Source: Oxytricha trifallax
Taxonomy: Eukaryota; Ciliophora; Spirotrichea; Sporadotrichida; Oxytrichidae
Direction: 5' to 3'
Assembly: GCA_000711775.1 (NCBI GenBank)
Contig: ARYC01000045.1
Location: forward strand, 124,001-188,000
DNA: 64,000 nt
Both the position numbers and the translations under genes were made by a program. Positions 11,054-23,511 of this stretch are shown here, piece by piece. Each line of letters opens with the position of its first letter. The stretch's first letter is position 1. Below the pieces are notes generated by a model that did no database searches, was not told the DNA's origin, and saw only the letters and a program-made list of their open reading frames with translations.

Positions 11054-12069
11054 ATGGCACAAATTAATAATGGAGTATAGGAAAATCACATTCTCAACTA
11101 AGACAACATTGTTAAAAACACTCTGAGTTCGCTTCAGAACCCACTTACTCAGATTTAAGTAAGTTTTTTCTTTCTCTAATTGCTGTAATAATTACACTAG
11201 GCAAATGTACATCATGAAAAAGAACTTTAAGAAATGAGAGGTAAGCCATTTATGACATATATTATTTATTTGTCAGACATTTGTGCAAAGATCTAGGAAG
11301 AAGATGTTTAATCAGTTGGATAAAAATAAGGTAAGTTTTTTAATTCTTATACCTTCGGATTATAGAGGGTTTGGAAGAAATCAAGCAATAGTAAGAAGAG
11401 GTGAAGGTTTCCATCGACGAAATAGAAGGCACTAACAACCAAATCGTATAAATGATAAAAAATGTAATTAACTCAGAGAGAAAGCAGCTCATAAATACTC
11501 TTAAATCCACTCTCTAAACAAGATTCCATTAAGGTATCATATTATTCTATTGAATTAACTAATTACTTGTAGAGCCCAAACCCAACGCCGACCTATAAGC
11601 TCTATCAAAAGTGATTGAGACTAATTTTCTTTGTATCCCTGACTCAAGAAAACCGTTCTTGACATTCAATGTTTCCCACAATGGCTAGAGAAAAGGAACA
11701 TTCAAAATAAAATTTCGCTTTACCTTTAAATTTATTGATTACTTTCAATAAACACTGAAAGACTTGATCATCGAATAGAACACAGCAGCCATTCTCCAAC
11801 TTGTTAGATATAAGCAACAATATAATTTGACTGAGGTATATCTTGCAAACTGTTTAGCCTCAGCTATCAAAAGGAGAGCTTACTTTAGATATGAATCTGC
11901 TTAAGGGGTTTAACATAACTTGACATTGGCTGATTTCGATAATGAGATAGCATATCTAATATCTCTTTCGTGTGAGCTATCTTTTTAAAAATTAACAGAC
12001 AAAAAAGAGAAAGAAAAGAGGCACAATGAACTATTTGACGAGGACGTCGAATACATAAGGGATTTATGA
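11054..12069 (+). CDS. Family P protein 3 (unknown function)
   Basis: It starts MAQINNGVQENH and ends EDVEYIRDL at a TGA. Four GT-AG introns of 36-43 bases (for example 11159-11200) are all phase-consistent. The middle part is a Gln/Glu-rich coiled-coil-like segment (EEIKQQQEEVK). The core reads FKIKFRFTFKFIDYFQQ, then NTAAILQLVRYKQQYNL and EVYLANCLASAIKRRAYF. It pairs with the next gene, and the same pair recurs at 17567/19454. It has no signal peptide and no membrane segment. The function is unknown. Confidence 0.85.
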
Positions 12070-12910
12070 TTAGCTCTCAAAACTGATAAATTTATATATG
12101 GCTTAATTTAATTTAAGAATGTTCATCATTTATATTAATTGATCCTAAATAAGCATTAGATTATGTTGCCAAAATGTTTGAGGAGTAATATTTATTATAA
12201 ATTGCAAAATAATTATTATTCATTAAACTATTTTGTTTATAAAAATTATAGTTTTCCCAAATAATTTTAAATCTACTTCTAACTTATTGTGTCATTAAAA
12301 GATATTTTTTGGAAAAATAAAATGAATAACGAAAAAATAACGTTGAATTGCTATAGATTTAAAAATAATATCAATTCAAAATCCAACTTACATATTGACT
12401 GATTATTTTATCTTGAAATTATAGAGCATCTAATCCTGGGGATAAATTTATTATGATTTAGTATGTATTTAGAAGAAGAAACTGCATTTAAGATTTTATA
12501 AGAAATAAAGTTGATTTATGATGCAATAAATAATGGCTACTCAAGGAATTAAAGTCTTAGGAAATTAAGTGATTGAACTATAAGTTTAAATGCAATAAGA
12601 TTGTGAAGCAGAAAAAAGATATGTAAAAATAAAACGATAATTACGCCAATAAAATTTTATTTAAATGTTTATTTAATTTTAGGGCCAAACAAGAGATAGG
12701 GCGTGAACTATAAAAATTAAAATTTTTTATTAATTAATTAAGAATAACTGCATTTCAGTATATTTAAATAAAATATAATATAAAAATTTGAAAAATTAAT
12801 CATAAAGAATTTAAGAAGATCAGAAAAACAAATATTCTAAAGGGTTGATGATAGATTATTTTAATAAGCAGATGCTTAAAAATAATAATAATATCAAAAT
12901 TATTTTCAAT
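12070..12910. other. AT-rich intergenic stretch between family P genes
   Basis: It is non-coding by eye. Part of it (about 12500-12620) resembles the minus-strand C-terminal coding text of the MORN gene in wording (atggctactcaaggaattaaag) but is short and degenerate, so it may be a small passenger fragment. The same stretch is present in the second copy of the block. Confidence 0.4.
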
Positions 12911-13843
12911 ATGGTAAGTTTTTTCCCCCATTAACCTATTTCTTCAAAACCTATCCCTTATTTTAAGAATAATTTACTTTTACCATGACTGTACCCTATA
13001 GAGGTAGGTTAATCTCAGTTTTAATTTCCAGTATATGATAAAATATTATTTAGTAAAGTTCTTCAATTATATTTATCTAGGAACCACAATAATAAAATTC
13101 ATCAAGCGCATATGATAGGTAGAATTCAGAAACAGTTTAAAACTAAGGAACCAATTCAGTAATCGAAGGTAAATTATTTTTAATTCTGACTAAATGTAGA
13201 ACAAGAAATTTTTCATGATGATGTTGGACAGTTTGCAAGGCATGAAGTTGATGAGTAACTCTAAACCAATATCCTTCAAATAGAAGAATAGAGTAATAAT
13301 TTTTTATTGTATTAATAATTTTTAGTTCCCCAATTGGTTCCTCACAAAATCCTCGAAAAAGAGATAAGTAGATCTATTTTGGCATTAGAATTAAAATCTC
13401 AATAGAAGTTTAAGCTTAAATTCACTCATCTTGATCAACCCAAAGGAATAATCAGAATTAAATTTCAACTTAAATTTTAGTTGAAGTAATTATTCGAATA
13501 AACGCTTTGTTATTTGATTCTTTAAAACGATAAGGATAGTCTAATATTGTTCGTAAAAGCTAAGGACAATTTTAATAAAGTGATAGAAATGCTCTAAAAA
13601 GTAATTGATGCTGCAAAAGAAAGAATCGCAATTGTACAGCTATTTTCCAAAGGCCTCATCTCGTTAGAAAAATATAACGAAGAGAGTGGAGTGTCAGTTT
13701 AGGAGATAAAGAATGACATGTAGAAAATTGAAGATCTCTAGCTAGAGTTAATAATAGCCAGAAAAATGAACGAAATTGAGAAAAAGAGTAGAGAAGCAGA
13801 GATAGAACTTTATATAGAGGAAGAGAAAAAGCAATTAGATTGA
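12911..13843 (+). CDS. Family P protein 4 (unknown function)
   Basis: The first coding exon is just ATG (12911-12913), followed by a long intron of about 167 bases. Three further exons give about 230 residues starting MEPQQQNSSSAYDRQ. The core is GIIRIKFQLKFQLKQLFEQ, then DKDSLILFVKAKDNFNKVI and a long charged helix ending EEEKKQLD. It is nearly the same as the gene at 19454. The core has a Phe in LILFVK where most members have Leu. The function is unknown. Confidence 0.84.
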
Positions 13844-14339
13844 AAAATGCAAAAATTGTAAATAGTAACTTATGCTCTAGTTGTTAATCGCTTTGGAAAA
13901 AGAGTGATAAGTTACTCATTCAAAACTCAAATATATAAAATATTAAATACTTATAATTTCATTTAATTTAAAACTTTATATTTTAACTTCTCCTCATAAT
14001 TTCTTATTTTAGTACTTTATTTTAAATCCCCTAAAAACCAAACCTATTTTTATATATTAATTAATAAATTTATTTTTTTATATCAAATTTTTCCTAATTA
14101 ATTTATTAAAAAATTAGTTTAAAATAATAGAATTAAATATTCTAGGACTTTTATTAATAAACTCATGAATTATTAAAATTTAAATAATATTTTTTGAGAA
14201 ACTAGAATAAAATATGCAACAAATTATTGAATATTAGAATCAAATGTTTACAAAGTGCCAAAATGATTTAATTCAATGATAAATTAATAATATAAATCAA
14301 AAATTAATTTTATATTCAGCATTTCTTTTTGGAAATCAT
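13844..14339. other. AT-rich intergenic stretch
   Basis: It separates the convergent family P gene and MORN copy. Nothing coding is seen, and it is diverged from its counterpart at 20382-20878. Confidence 0.6.
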
Positions 14340-16310
14340 ATTAAAACACTTCTATTAGTTTGATTATTTGATGGTGAACCATTTTCATATTCCCCGTTAT
14401 AAAATTCTGATTGTAGACCACCAGCAGTTTTTATAGGTTTCTTGATTCCACCAGGCAGCCACACTTTATTATTTTTAAGTTGTAGGGGTTATAGTTATTT
14501 TGTGTTTAGATTCCTTTTCATATTGTATTAAGTTGTAATTTATTTTTTTATTATTATAGTAAAAAATCTAGTAAATCATTAAAAATAATTCTTTGATATA
14601 TATTTTATTTTTAAAGTAATCTATGAATTTCCAGAAGTTTAATATATTTTATTTGCAAAAGCCTAATTAAGATCCTCGGACTATCCTTTTCCATTTCGAA
14701 TATATTAATTATTGAATTAATTGTCTACGTTTTATTATTATTAAATAGCTATTATGTTTTATTGAGGGTGTCTCATAGGCTATAATCTGTTTAAATTTAT
14801 TTAATTAATGTAAATTTTAACAAACTTCAAGCTATAAAAGTAAAATTTATCATTCCAAATTAATTTATATTAATATTATCTCTTGAGGTATGGGGAAAAC
14901 TTATTGAAAGGTAATATGCTTTCATTAAGCAAATTATTTCTTAAGTGCATAGGGGTTTTATCTCTATAGGATTTTTTTTTAGTTTTCTTGGTGCTCAATT
15001 TACTTGCAATGGATGATGGTTCTAATTAAATGAATATTTGAATTTATTGATTTATCTAATCCGTAAAAAAATGCTATATAAGATTTTATGTTTAAATAGC
15101 TAATTTTAATGGTTATAGTGATTAGAATTAACTGTTAAATCTCGAACTTGTGTTTAAGGAAGTACCATTATGCCCTCCACTATTTCTACTTTAAGACCTG
15201 TAAGAAGTATCAGTTATCAGAGATTAGTTGTAATTTTTAGATAAAGTACTTCTTGATTGTTTTTGTAATTAACTATTTAAAGGTTGTGGATAGTATGAAT
15301 ATGCTCCAAAATCATTCTATGCTATTTTACGCATGTATTCAAAGTCATTATAAACTAATTCTAGGAAGAATTAATTATAAAAACTAAAGAACCAACTTCA
15401 AAAAAATTAAATATTCACCTATTAATTTATCTGTGTTGTTGCTATTTTTGTTGTCAGAATAATGATAGTCTCTCTCAAATACATCAATCCTACTTTTGCT
15501 TTTGGAATTTAAACCCTAATGAATTATATCACTCTACCGAGAAGTTTTTCCAAAAGTATGAAAATCTATTGTGCCTTGCATTGGCTTATTCCTTGCTTCA
15601 ACATAGTTATTTTAGAATCGCTTTTCTTTATCTTAATTAATTCTTTCTACTTCACTATCTTATTGCATTTAAACTTATAGTTCCATCAACTTTATTTCTT
15701 AAGACTGTAATTCTTTTGAGTGGCCATTATTTATTGCATCTTAAATCAACTTTATTTCTTACATAGTCTTAAATGCAGTCTCTTCTCGGGGATCTTCTTT
15801 TTCTGCTTTCTTAAATTCTTTTTCAATAAAGTTTTCGTCAATTTCTGAATCATGATCATAAAAGCCCAAATATTCTTTGATTTCTTGCTTAAAATTTTCA
15901 GGCAAAATCAAATGAGGATTGTCTTTCCTGAAAGCTTATAGATCTTCAATATTTTCAAGATTGCTTTTGTAAACGTTATTTTCAAAAAACCCAATTCATT
16001 TGAAACCGTCTGCAAATATGAATATTCCTAGCCCATTTTGAATTCCTTCAACCAAAATCCTTTATAATAAATACCATCCATCCAATGCATTTCACCATAC
16101 CCATTTCTATAATCTTCAACATAATTTCCTTTATATTTATTTCCACTTTTCCAAGAGAATTCTCCATAACCATTCTTCATGTCATTTTAATATTCACCCT
16201 CAAATTGGTTGTTAATCGGGCTTGAACCATCCTCTTCAAATTTCTTCTTCCATTTACCTCTACCATGTTTCATTCCATTATGAAACTCTCCCGCATATTG
16301 TTGCCATTAA
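14340..16310 (-). pseudogene. Truncated MORN-repeat gene, copy 1
   Basis: This copy matches 20879-22866 but lacks the first part of the gene, including the start and about half of the MORN repeats. It has an extra base near 15390 relative to copy 2, which breaks the frame, and further small changes. The C-terminal segment (KVWLPGGIKKPIKTAGG) is unchanged. Two IES-like inserts are at the same places as in copy 2: ATGGTT repeats at 15016 and 15109, and GTAAT repeats at 14535 and 14616. Between them 401 bases are identical to copy 2. It is probably not functional, unless the missing parts are elsewhere. Confidence 0.8.
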
Positions 16311-16330
16311 CCCATCTCTCCTCTCTATCA

Positions 16331-16543
16331 AGGAGAACTACGATCCTTAATCATAAATTCAATGAGAACGAAGCAGTTCAAATCTCAAATCCAAAGACAA
16401 TTGAATTCGATGTGGTAAGAACCTCCTTGGTACCAGGCCTTCTAAGGTTTTCCAATCAAATACTAATGAGAGCTTACTTCAAAGAATCTTCGAGGTCAAT
16501 AATGTTGATTAGTATATCCTATGAAGAATCTTAATTTATTATT
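16331..16543 (+). pseudogene. Fragment of cytosolic phenylalanyl-tRNA synthetase beta
   Basis: The plus strand encodes ENEAVQISNPKTIEF followed by DVVRTSLVPGLL, the conserved ISNPKT..F...RT.L.PGLL region of the eukaryotic/archaeal-type PheRS beta subunit. The flanking parts, LLSIKENYDPQ before and FQSNTNESLLQRIFEVNN after, are in other frames. So at least two indels are present. It abuts the truncated MORN gene with no spacer. It is an isolated fragment of a host gene brought in at a duplication junction; it could instead be a displaced coding segment (MDS) copy. Confidence 0.8.
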
Positions 16544-16689
16544 TACTTAGTTTATATTCATAGTTGCTTTATTGCCTGAAACTATTTTCAAATTATTAAA
16601 AAGCAATGTATAGTTTGATTGATTAATCTTTTGAATTAAATTATAAGAGGTATATAAAATTAGTAATTAACTTGCTGTTTATCAAATTG

Positions 16690-17212
16690 GTTCTTGTTCA
16701 AACTGTCATCATTGAATGAAAAGTAACTCGACTGCTAATTCTTTAAGGTTACCATCTAGAACTCCTTGATAGGCTGGTGAGCTGACTTATTCTTTTGCAA
16801 GTTGCTTTGTCAAAAGCTTAATCTTCTCATCATTCATTAAAAAGAATAATAAAATGTTATTAATACCCCCTTATTCTCTCTTCGAAAATAAAATATTTAC
16901 TAGCATTTGCTTATAAATTAGTCTCAAGGAAGTTATCATAGTTAAGCATAGTCAAGTTTATTACAGATCCAAAAGCATCTTTCTTTGAGTCAAAGTCCAA
17001 ATAGTAGTTATTAATGAATTCCATACCTTCTCTGACTACTTGTTAAAGTTCAGGTATCATCTCATTTGCCTTGGTAAGCTATACTGGAATTGAAGAGAGG
17101 TATTACCCACAAACAAATACTTCAATCAGCATAATAAATGTGAAAAAATATATTTTAACTGATTAATAGAATTAGACTTGCTTGAAGGTTTGCTCAAAGA
17201 GACCGCCTTCAT
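16690..17212 (-). pseudogene. Unidentified host gene fragment, 5'-truncated
   Basis: On the minus strand three open pieces follow one another: NDEGGLFEQTFKQ (about 17210-17170), then LIEVFVCGQYLSSIPVQLT to FINNYYLDFDSKKDAFGS (about 17130-16880), then MNDEKIKLLTKQLAKEQ to ELLFIQ (about 16840-16710). Codon use looks real and gaps between pieces resemble introns. The FINNYYLDFD part faintly recalls NTF2-like domains, but I would not name it. The text starts exactly at the edge of the second duplicated block, so its 5' end is missing. Confidence 0.45.
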
Positions 17213-17566
17213 CGTTGAGTTGTTTTAAGATTTTAGATTCATTCACTGTTTTGTAAATTTTACTCAATTATTCAAATACTATAAATTCTTTATTTGGAAT
17301 AAAATATGAGCAATAGTTGAATTCAATAATCGGAAGAAATATAGATTGATTACTGATTGTCACAAACATTTAAAAGAGTGATTTATAAATCTATTAACTT
17401 AACAGACTGAATTAACATTTTAAATTTTCTACAAAGTAAATAATTAAGATACGAAAACCAAAGAACATGGTAAGTAACACTTTAATACAAAACTACTCTC
17501 ACACTCCTCTAGTATAACTTCTTAAACGTCTATTCTGAATTCTAATATAAAATATTATATTAAATT

Positions 17567-18577
17567 ATGGCAAAAATTAATAATGGACTATAGGAAAATC
17601 ACATTCTAAACTAAGACAAAATTGTTAAAGCCACTCTGAGCTCCCTTTAGAATCCACAGACTAAAATTTAAGTAAGTTTTTTTTCTTCTCTAATTGCTGT
17701 AATTACTAAAGGCAAATCTCCAAGATGAGAAAGAATTTTTAGAAATACGAGGTAAGCTATTTACAGATCATATTAATTATTTGTCAGACATTTATGCAAA
17801 AATGAAAGATGATGATGTGTAGTCAATTGGATCTCACTAAGGTAAGTATCTATTTCTAATATCTTCGGGGATTATAGATGGTTAGGAAGAAATCAAGCAA
17901 CAGTAAGAGGATGGGAAAGTTTCCCTAGACAAAATAGAAGCCTTAAACAACCAAATCATACAGGAGAGAAAAGATGAAATCAAAGCAGAGAGAAAGTAGT
18001 TTAGAGATACACTTAAATCCACTCTTTAAACAAGACTCTTATAATGTAGAATATTATTATATTTAATTAATTTATTGTAGAGCCCAGCCCCAACGCAAAC
18101 CTATAAGCACTATAATAAGTGATTAGCACTAACTTTCTCTGCATACCTGACTCAAGGAAACCTTTCTTGACATTCAATTTTTCTAATAATGGCGAGAGAA
18201 AAGGCACAATCAATATAAAATTTCGCTTTAACTTTAAATTTATTGATTACTTTTAATAAACACTGAGAGACTTGATCATCGAATAGAACACAGCAGAAAT
18301 TCTCCAACTTGTTAGATATAAGCAACAATATAATTTGACTGAGGTATATCTTGCAAACTGTTTAGCCTCAGCTATCAAAAGGAGAGCTTACTTTCGATAT
18401 GAATCTGCTTAAGGGGTTTAACATAACTTGACATTGGCTGATTTCGATGCTGAGATAGCATATCTAATATCTCTTTCGTGTGAGCTATCTTTTTAATAAT
18501 TATCAGACAAAAAAGAGAAAGAAAAGAGGCACAATGAACTATTTGGCGAGGACGTCGAATACATAAGGGGTTTATGA
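17567..18577 (+). CDS. Family P protein 5 (unknown function)
   Basis: It is a tandem duplicate of the gene at 11054 and starts MAKINNGLQENH. All four introns are at the same positions and the frame is open to a TGA at 18575-18577. The core NIKFRFNFKFIDYF and NTAEILQLVRYKQQYNL is retained with a few replacements, so both copies look functional. It is followed by a duplicate of the second gene of the pair at 19454. The function is unknown. Confidence 0.85.
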
Positions 18578-19453
18578 TGAGCTCTAAAAACTGATAAATT
18601 TATATATATATATGGCTTAATTAAATTTAAGAATGTTCATCATTTATATTAATTGATCCTAAAAAAATATTAGATTATGTAGCCAAATTGTTTGAGGAGT
18701 AATATTAATAATAAATTGCAAAATAATTATTATTCATTAAACTATTTTTTTTATATAATTATTAAATTTATCACAATTTTCATTATAATTATAGTTTTCC
18801 CAAATAATTTTAAATCTACTTCTAACTTATTGTGTCATTAAAAGATATTTTTTGGAAAAATAAAATGAATTACGAAAGAATAACATTGAATTGTAATAGA
18901 TTTAAAAATATTATCAATTAAAAATCCAACTTACATATTGACTGATTATTTTCGCTTGAAATTAAAGAGCATCTAATCCTGTGGATAAATTTATTATGAT
19001 TTAGTATGTATTTAGAAGAAAAAACTGCATTTAAGATTATGTAAGAAATAAAGTTGATTTATGATGCAATAAATAATGGCTACTCAAGGAATTAAAGTCT
19101 TAGGAAATTAAGTGATTGAACTATAAGTTTAAATGCAATAGTAAGATTGTGAAGCAGAAAAAAGATATGTAAAAGTAAAACGGTAATTACGCCAATAAAA
19201 TTTTATTAAAATTTTAATTTAATTTTACGGCAAAATATAAGATAGGGCATGAACTATAAAAATTAAAATTTTTTATTAATGAATTAAGAATAACTGCATT
19301 TCAGTTTATTGAAATAAAATATAATATAAAAATTGAAAAATTAATCATAAAAAATTTAAGAAGATCAGAAAAACAAATATTTAAATGATTGATTATAGAT
19401 TATTTGAATAAACAGATGCTTAAAAATAATATAATATCAAAATCATTTTCAAT
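18578..19453. other. AT-rich intergenic stretch
   Basis: It is the counterpart of 12070-12910, with the same short MORN-like word near 19070-19130. No gene is seen. Confidence 0.45.
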
Positions 19454-20381
19454 ATGGTAAGTATTTTATCCGCATTAACCTATTTCTTCAAACCCTATCC
19501 CTTATTTTAAGAGTAATTTACTTTTACCATGACTATATCCTATCTAGGTGGCTTAATCTCAGTATTAATTTCCAGTATATGATAAAATATCATTTAGTAA
19601 AGTTTATCATTTATATTTATCTAGGAATCACAACAATAAAATTCATCAAGCGCATAGGATAGGTAGAATTCAGAAACAGTTAAAAACTAAGGAACCAATT
19701 CATTACTCGAAGGTAAATTATTTTTAATTCTGATTAAATGTAGAATAAGAAATTATTCATGATGACGTTGGACAGTTAGTAAGGCATAAAGTTAAGGAGT
19801 AACTCAAAACTTATATCCTTCAAATAGAAGCATAAAGTAAATCATTATTTTGGTATAAATATTTTTTAGTCCCCCATTTTACTCCACTCACATCTCTTGA
19901 TAACGTGATGAAAGGATCTATTATGGCATTAGAATTAAATTCTCAATAGAAGTTTAAGCTTAAATTCACTCATCTCGGCCAAACAAAAGGAATAATCAGA
20001 ATTAAATTTCAACTTAAATTTTAGTTGAAGTCATTATTCGAATAAACGCTTTGTTATTTGATTCTTTAAAACGATAAGAATGGTCTAATATTGTTCGTAA
20101 AAGCAAAGAACAATTTTAATAAAGTGATAGAAATGCTCTAAAAAGTAATTGATGCTGCAAAAGAAAGAATCGCAATTGTACAGCTATTTTCCAAAGGCCT
20201 CATCTCGTTAGAAAAATATAACGAAGAGAGTGGAGTGTCAGTTTAGGAGATAAAGAATGACATGTAGAAAATTGAAGATCTCTAGCTAGAGTTAATTATA
20301 GCCAGAAAAATGAACGAAATTGAGAAAAAGAGAAGAAAAGAAGAAATAGAACTTTATAATGAGGAATAGAATAAGTAATGA
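19454..20381 (+). CDS. Family P protein 6 (unknown function)
   Basis: It is a duplicate of the gene at 12911, again with a Met-only first coding exon and the same introns. The frame is open to a TGA at 20379-20381. N-terminal residues differ more than the core (IIRIKFQLKFQLK, DSLILFVK-type text is unchanged), which points to selection on the core. The function is unknown. Confidence 0.84.
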
Positions 20382-20878
20382 AATTGAATAATAAAAGATT
20401 GGAAATTGGTAACTTATGCTCTAGTTGTTACTCGCTTTGGAAAAAGAGTGATAAGTTACTCATTCAGTACTCAAATATATAAAATATTAAATACTTATAA
20501 TTTCATTTAATTTAGAACTTTATATTTTATCTTCTCCTCATAATTTCTCATTTTAGTACTTTATTTTAAATCCCCTTAAAATAAAACCTATTTTTAAATA
20601 TTAATAAACAAATTTATTTATTATATCAAATTTTTCCTAATTAATTTATTATAAATTTAGTTTAAAATAATAGAATTAAATTTTCTTGGACTTTTATTAA
20701 TAAACTCATGCATCATTAAGAATTTAAATAATATTTTTTAGAAACTAGAATTAAATATGTTATAAAATGATTGAATATTAGAATTAAATATTAAAAATTA
20801 ACAAAATTATTCATCTCATTGCAAAATTAATAACATAAATCATAAATTAATTTTATAATCAGCATTATATTTTTGAAA
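20382..20878. other. AT-rich intergenic stretch
   Basis: It lies between convergent genes. Nothing coding is seen. Confidence 0.6.
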
Positions 20879-23511
20879 TCATATTAATACACTTTTATTT
20901 TGATTATTTGATGGTGAACCATTTTCATATTCACCGTTATAAAATTCTGATTGCAGACCACCAGCAGTTTTTATAGGTTTCTTGATTCCACCAGGCAGCC
21001 ACACTTTATTATTTTTAAGTTGTAGGGGTTAAAGTTATTTTGTGTTTGGATTCCTTTTCATGTTGTTATAAGTTGTAATTTATTTACAAATTAATCATAG
21101 TAACACAGTAATAAAGTAATAGTAAATCGTCCAAAATAAAAGTAATATATACTTAAATTTTATTGTAATCTATGAATTTCCAGAAGTTTAATATATTTTA
21201 TTTGCAAAAGCCTAATTAAGATCCTCGGACTATCCTTTTCCATTTCGAATATATTAATTATTGAATTAATTGTCTACGTTTTATTATTATTAAATAGCTA
21301 TTATGTTTTATTGAGGGTGTCTCATAGGCTATAATCTGTTTAAATTTATTTAATTAATGTAAATTTTAACAAACTTCAAGCTATAAAAGTAAAATTTATC
21401 ATTCCAAATTAATTTATATTAATATTATCTCTTGAGGTATGGGGAAAACTTATTGAAAGGTAATATGCTTTCATTAAGCAAATTATTTCTTAAGTGCATA
21501 GGGGTTTTATCTCTATAGGATTTTTTTTTAGTTTTCTTGGTGCTCAATTTACTTGCAATGGATGATGGTTGTAATAAAATTTAATATTTAAATTTAAGGG
21601 GTTATCTCATCTATAATTATGATAATAAAAGAGATTTTTAATTAAATTAGCTATTTTAAATGGTTAGAGTGATTAAAATTGACTATTAAATCTCGAACTT
21701 GTGTTTAAGGAAGTACTATTATGCCCTCCACTATTTCTACTCTATGATCTGTAAGAAGTATCAGTTATCAGAGTTTAGTTGTAATTTTTAGATAAAGTAC
21801 TTCTTGATTGTTTTTGTAATTAACTATTTAAAGGTTGTGGATAGTATGAATATGCTCCAAAATCATTCTATGCTATTTTACGCATGTATTCAAAGTCATT
21901 ATAAACTAATTCTAGGAAGAATTAATTATTAAAACTAAGAACCAACTTCAAAAAAATTAAATATTCACCTATTAATTTATCTGTGTTGTTGCTATTTTTG
22001 TTGTCAGAATAATGATAGTCTCTCTCAAATACATCAATCCTACTTTTGCTTTTGGAATTTAAACCCTAATGAATTATATCACTCTACCGAGAAGTTTTTC
22101 CAAATGTATGAAAATCTATTGTGCCTTGCATTGGCTTATTCCTTACTTCAACATAATTATTTTAGAATCGCTTTTCTTTATCTTAATTAATTCTTTCTAC
22201 TTCACGATCTTATTGCATTTAAACTTATAGTTCCATCAACTTTATTTCTTAAGACTGTAATTCTTTTGAGTGGCCATTATTTATTGCATCTTAAATCAAC
22301 TTTATTTCTTACATAGTCTTAAATGCAGTCTCTTCTCGGGGATCTTCTTTTTCTGCTTTCTTAAATTCTTTTTCAATAAAGTTTTCGTCAATTTCTGAAT
22401 CATGATCATAAAAGCCCAAATATTCTTTGATTTCTTGCTTAAAATTTTCAGGCAAAATCAAATGAGGATTGTCTTTCCTGAAAGCTTATAGATCTTCAAT
22501 ATTCTCAAGATTGCTTTTGTAAACGTTATTTTCAAAAAACCCAATTCTTTTAAAACCGTCTGCAAATATGAATATTCCCAGCCCATTTTGAATTCCTTCA
22601 ACCCAAAATCCTTTATAATAAGTTCCATCCTTCCAATTCATTTCACCATAACCATTTCTATAATCTTCAACATAATTTCCTTTATATTTATTTCCACTTT
22701 TCCATGAGAATTCTCCATAACCATTCTTCATGTCATTCTAGTATTCACCCTCAAATTGGTTGTTGATAGGGCTTGAGCCATCCTCGTCAACTTTCTTTTT
22801 CCACTTTCCCCTCCCATGTTTCATTCCATTATGAAACTCTCCCGCATATGTGTTGCCATTATCCCATTTATACTGTCCAAAGCCATTCGGATTTCCGTAA
22901 CGATACTATCCCACGTATTAGTCTCCATTATGAAAAAAGTCAGATCCATTTCCATGTCTCAAGCAAGCTCTCCATTCACCTTCATACTTGTCCCCGTTTT
23001 TCCATTAATGAACTCCATAACCGTCCGCCTTTGAATTCTTCCACTGTCCTATATACGAGTCACCCTCCAAACCTTTCCAAATACCATAGCCTTTGAATTA
23101 AAAAATAATTTATAAACCTTCTTTAACTCCATTATTCCACTCTCCATCATAAATCTCTCCATTTGCCCATGTGAAGACCCCTTTCCCATTTGCCTTGCCC
23201 TCCTAATAATCCCCTTGATAAACATTCCCATTTACGAAGCTCTCAAACCCTCTTCCATGTCTCTTATCTCGTAACCACTCCCCCTCATAAACCCTTCCAC
23301 TATGATAAACTATAACCCCTTTCCCCTCTCGCTTTGTATTTACTAATTCACCTCTGTAAATAGCATCCTTATAATGTTTTATTGAATACAATTCAGACTA
23401 CTTCACTTCATCAAACACAAATTCGTTACTTTACATCTCATAATCATCGATAGAATCCTCCTCTGAATTTATGTTTAGTTTGGGATTGCTATTATTTTCA
23501 GTATTTTCCAT
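20879..23511 (-). CDS. MORN-repeat protein with IES-interrupted 3' half
   Basis: It reads 806 residues after removal of three inserts. The start is MENTENNSNPKLN. From about residue 50 to 330 at least ten MORN repeats are seen, of the type YRGELVNTKREGKG, YEGEWLRDKRHGRG and YKGNYVEDYRNGYG. A charged helical region, a Ser/Asn-rich region and a C-terminus KVWLPGGIKKPIKTAGG follow. Inserts are about 23075-23101 (27 bases, intron or AAGG-pointer IES), 21565-21665 (IES between ATGGTT copies) and 21073-21169 (IES between TTGTAAT copies). MORN proteins often link membranes to cytoskeleton, and in ciliates many are cortical or axonemal. The total length without the inserts is an exact multiple of three. 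Confidence 0.88.
21073..21169 (-). other. IES, pointer TTGTAAT (ATTACAA on the coding strand)
   Basis: Direct repeats TTGTAAT lie at 21073-21079 and 21163-21169. Removing one repeat and the 83 bases between joins GNSQIT to TYNNMKRN in frame. The truncated copy has the same site with a 5-base GTAAT repeat and an unrelated interior. Confidence 0.72.
21565..21665 (-). other. IES, pointer ATGGTT (AACCAT on the coding strand)
   Basis: Direct repeats ATGGTT lie at 21565-21570 and 21660-21665. Removing one repeat and the 89 bases between joins FQSLQ to PSSIASK in frame and removes an in-frame TGA. The same repeat borders the diverged insert in copy 1 at 15016 and 15109. Confidence 0.78.

Larger units (their letters stand above)
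10704..16310. repeat. Segmental duplication, copy 1 (family P pair plus MORN 3' half)
   Basis: The block is collinear with 17214-22866 and carries two family P genes and the 3' two thirds of a MORN gene. The left edge touches the TBE end, and the right edge falls inside the MORN coding sequence, where unrelated gene fragments begin. Confidence 0.88.
17214..22866. repeat. Segmental duplication, copy 2
   Basis: This is the partner of 10704-16310, with the same gene order. Coding exons are about 95-100% alike by eye, while introns, IES interiors and intergenic stretches are more diverged. Confidence 0.88.

Noticed and set aside
22773-23096. Plus-strand frames of about 70-107 codons over the MORN gene
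   Set aside because: They are antisense shadows of the MORN repeats; the minus strand carries the family motifs.
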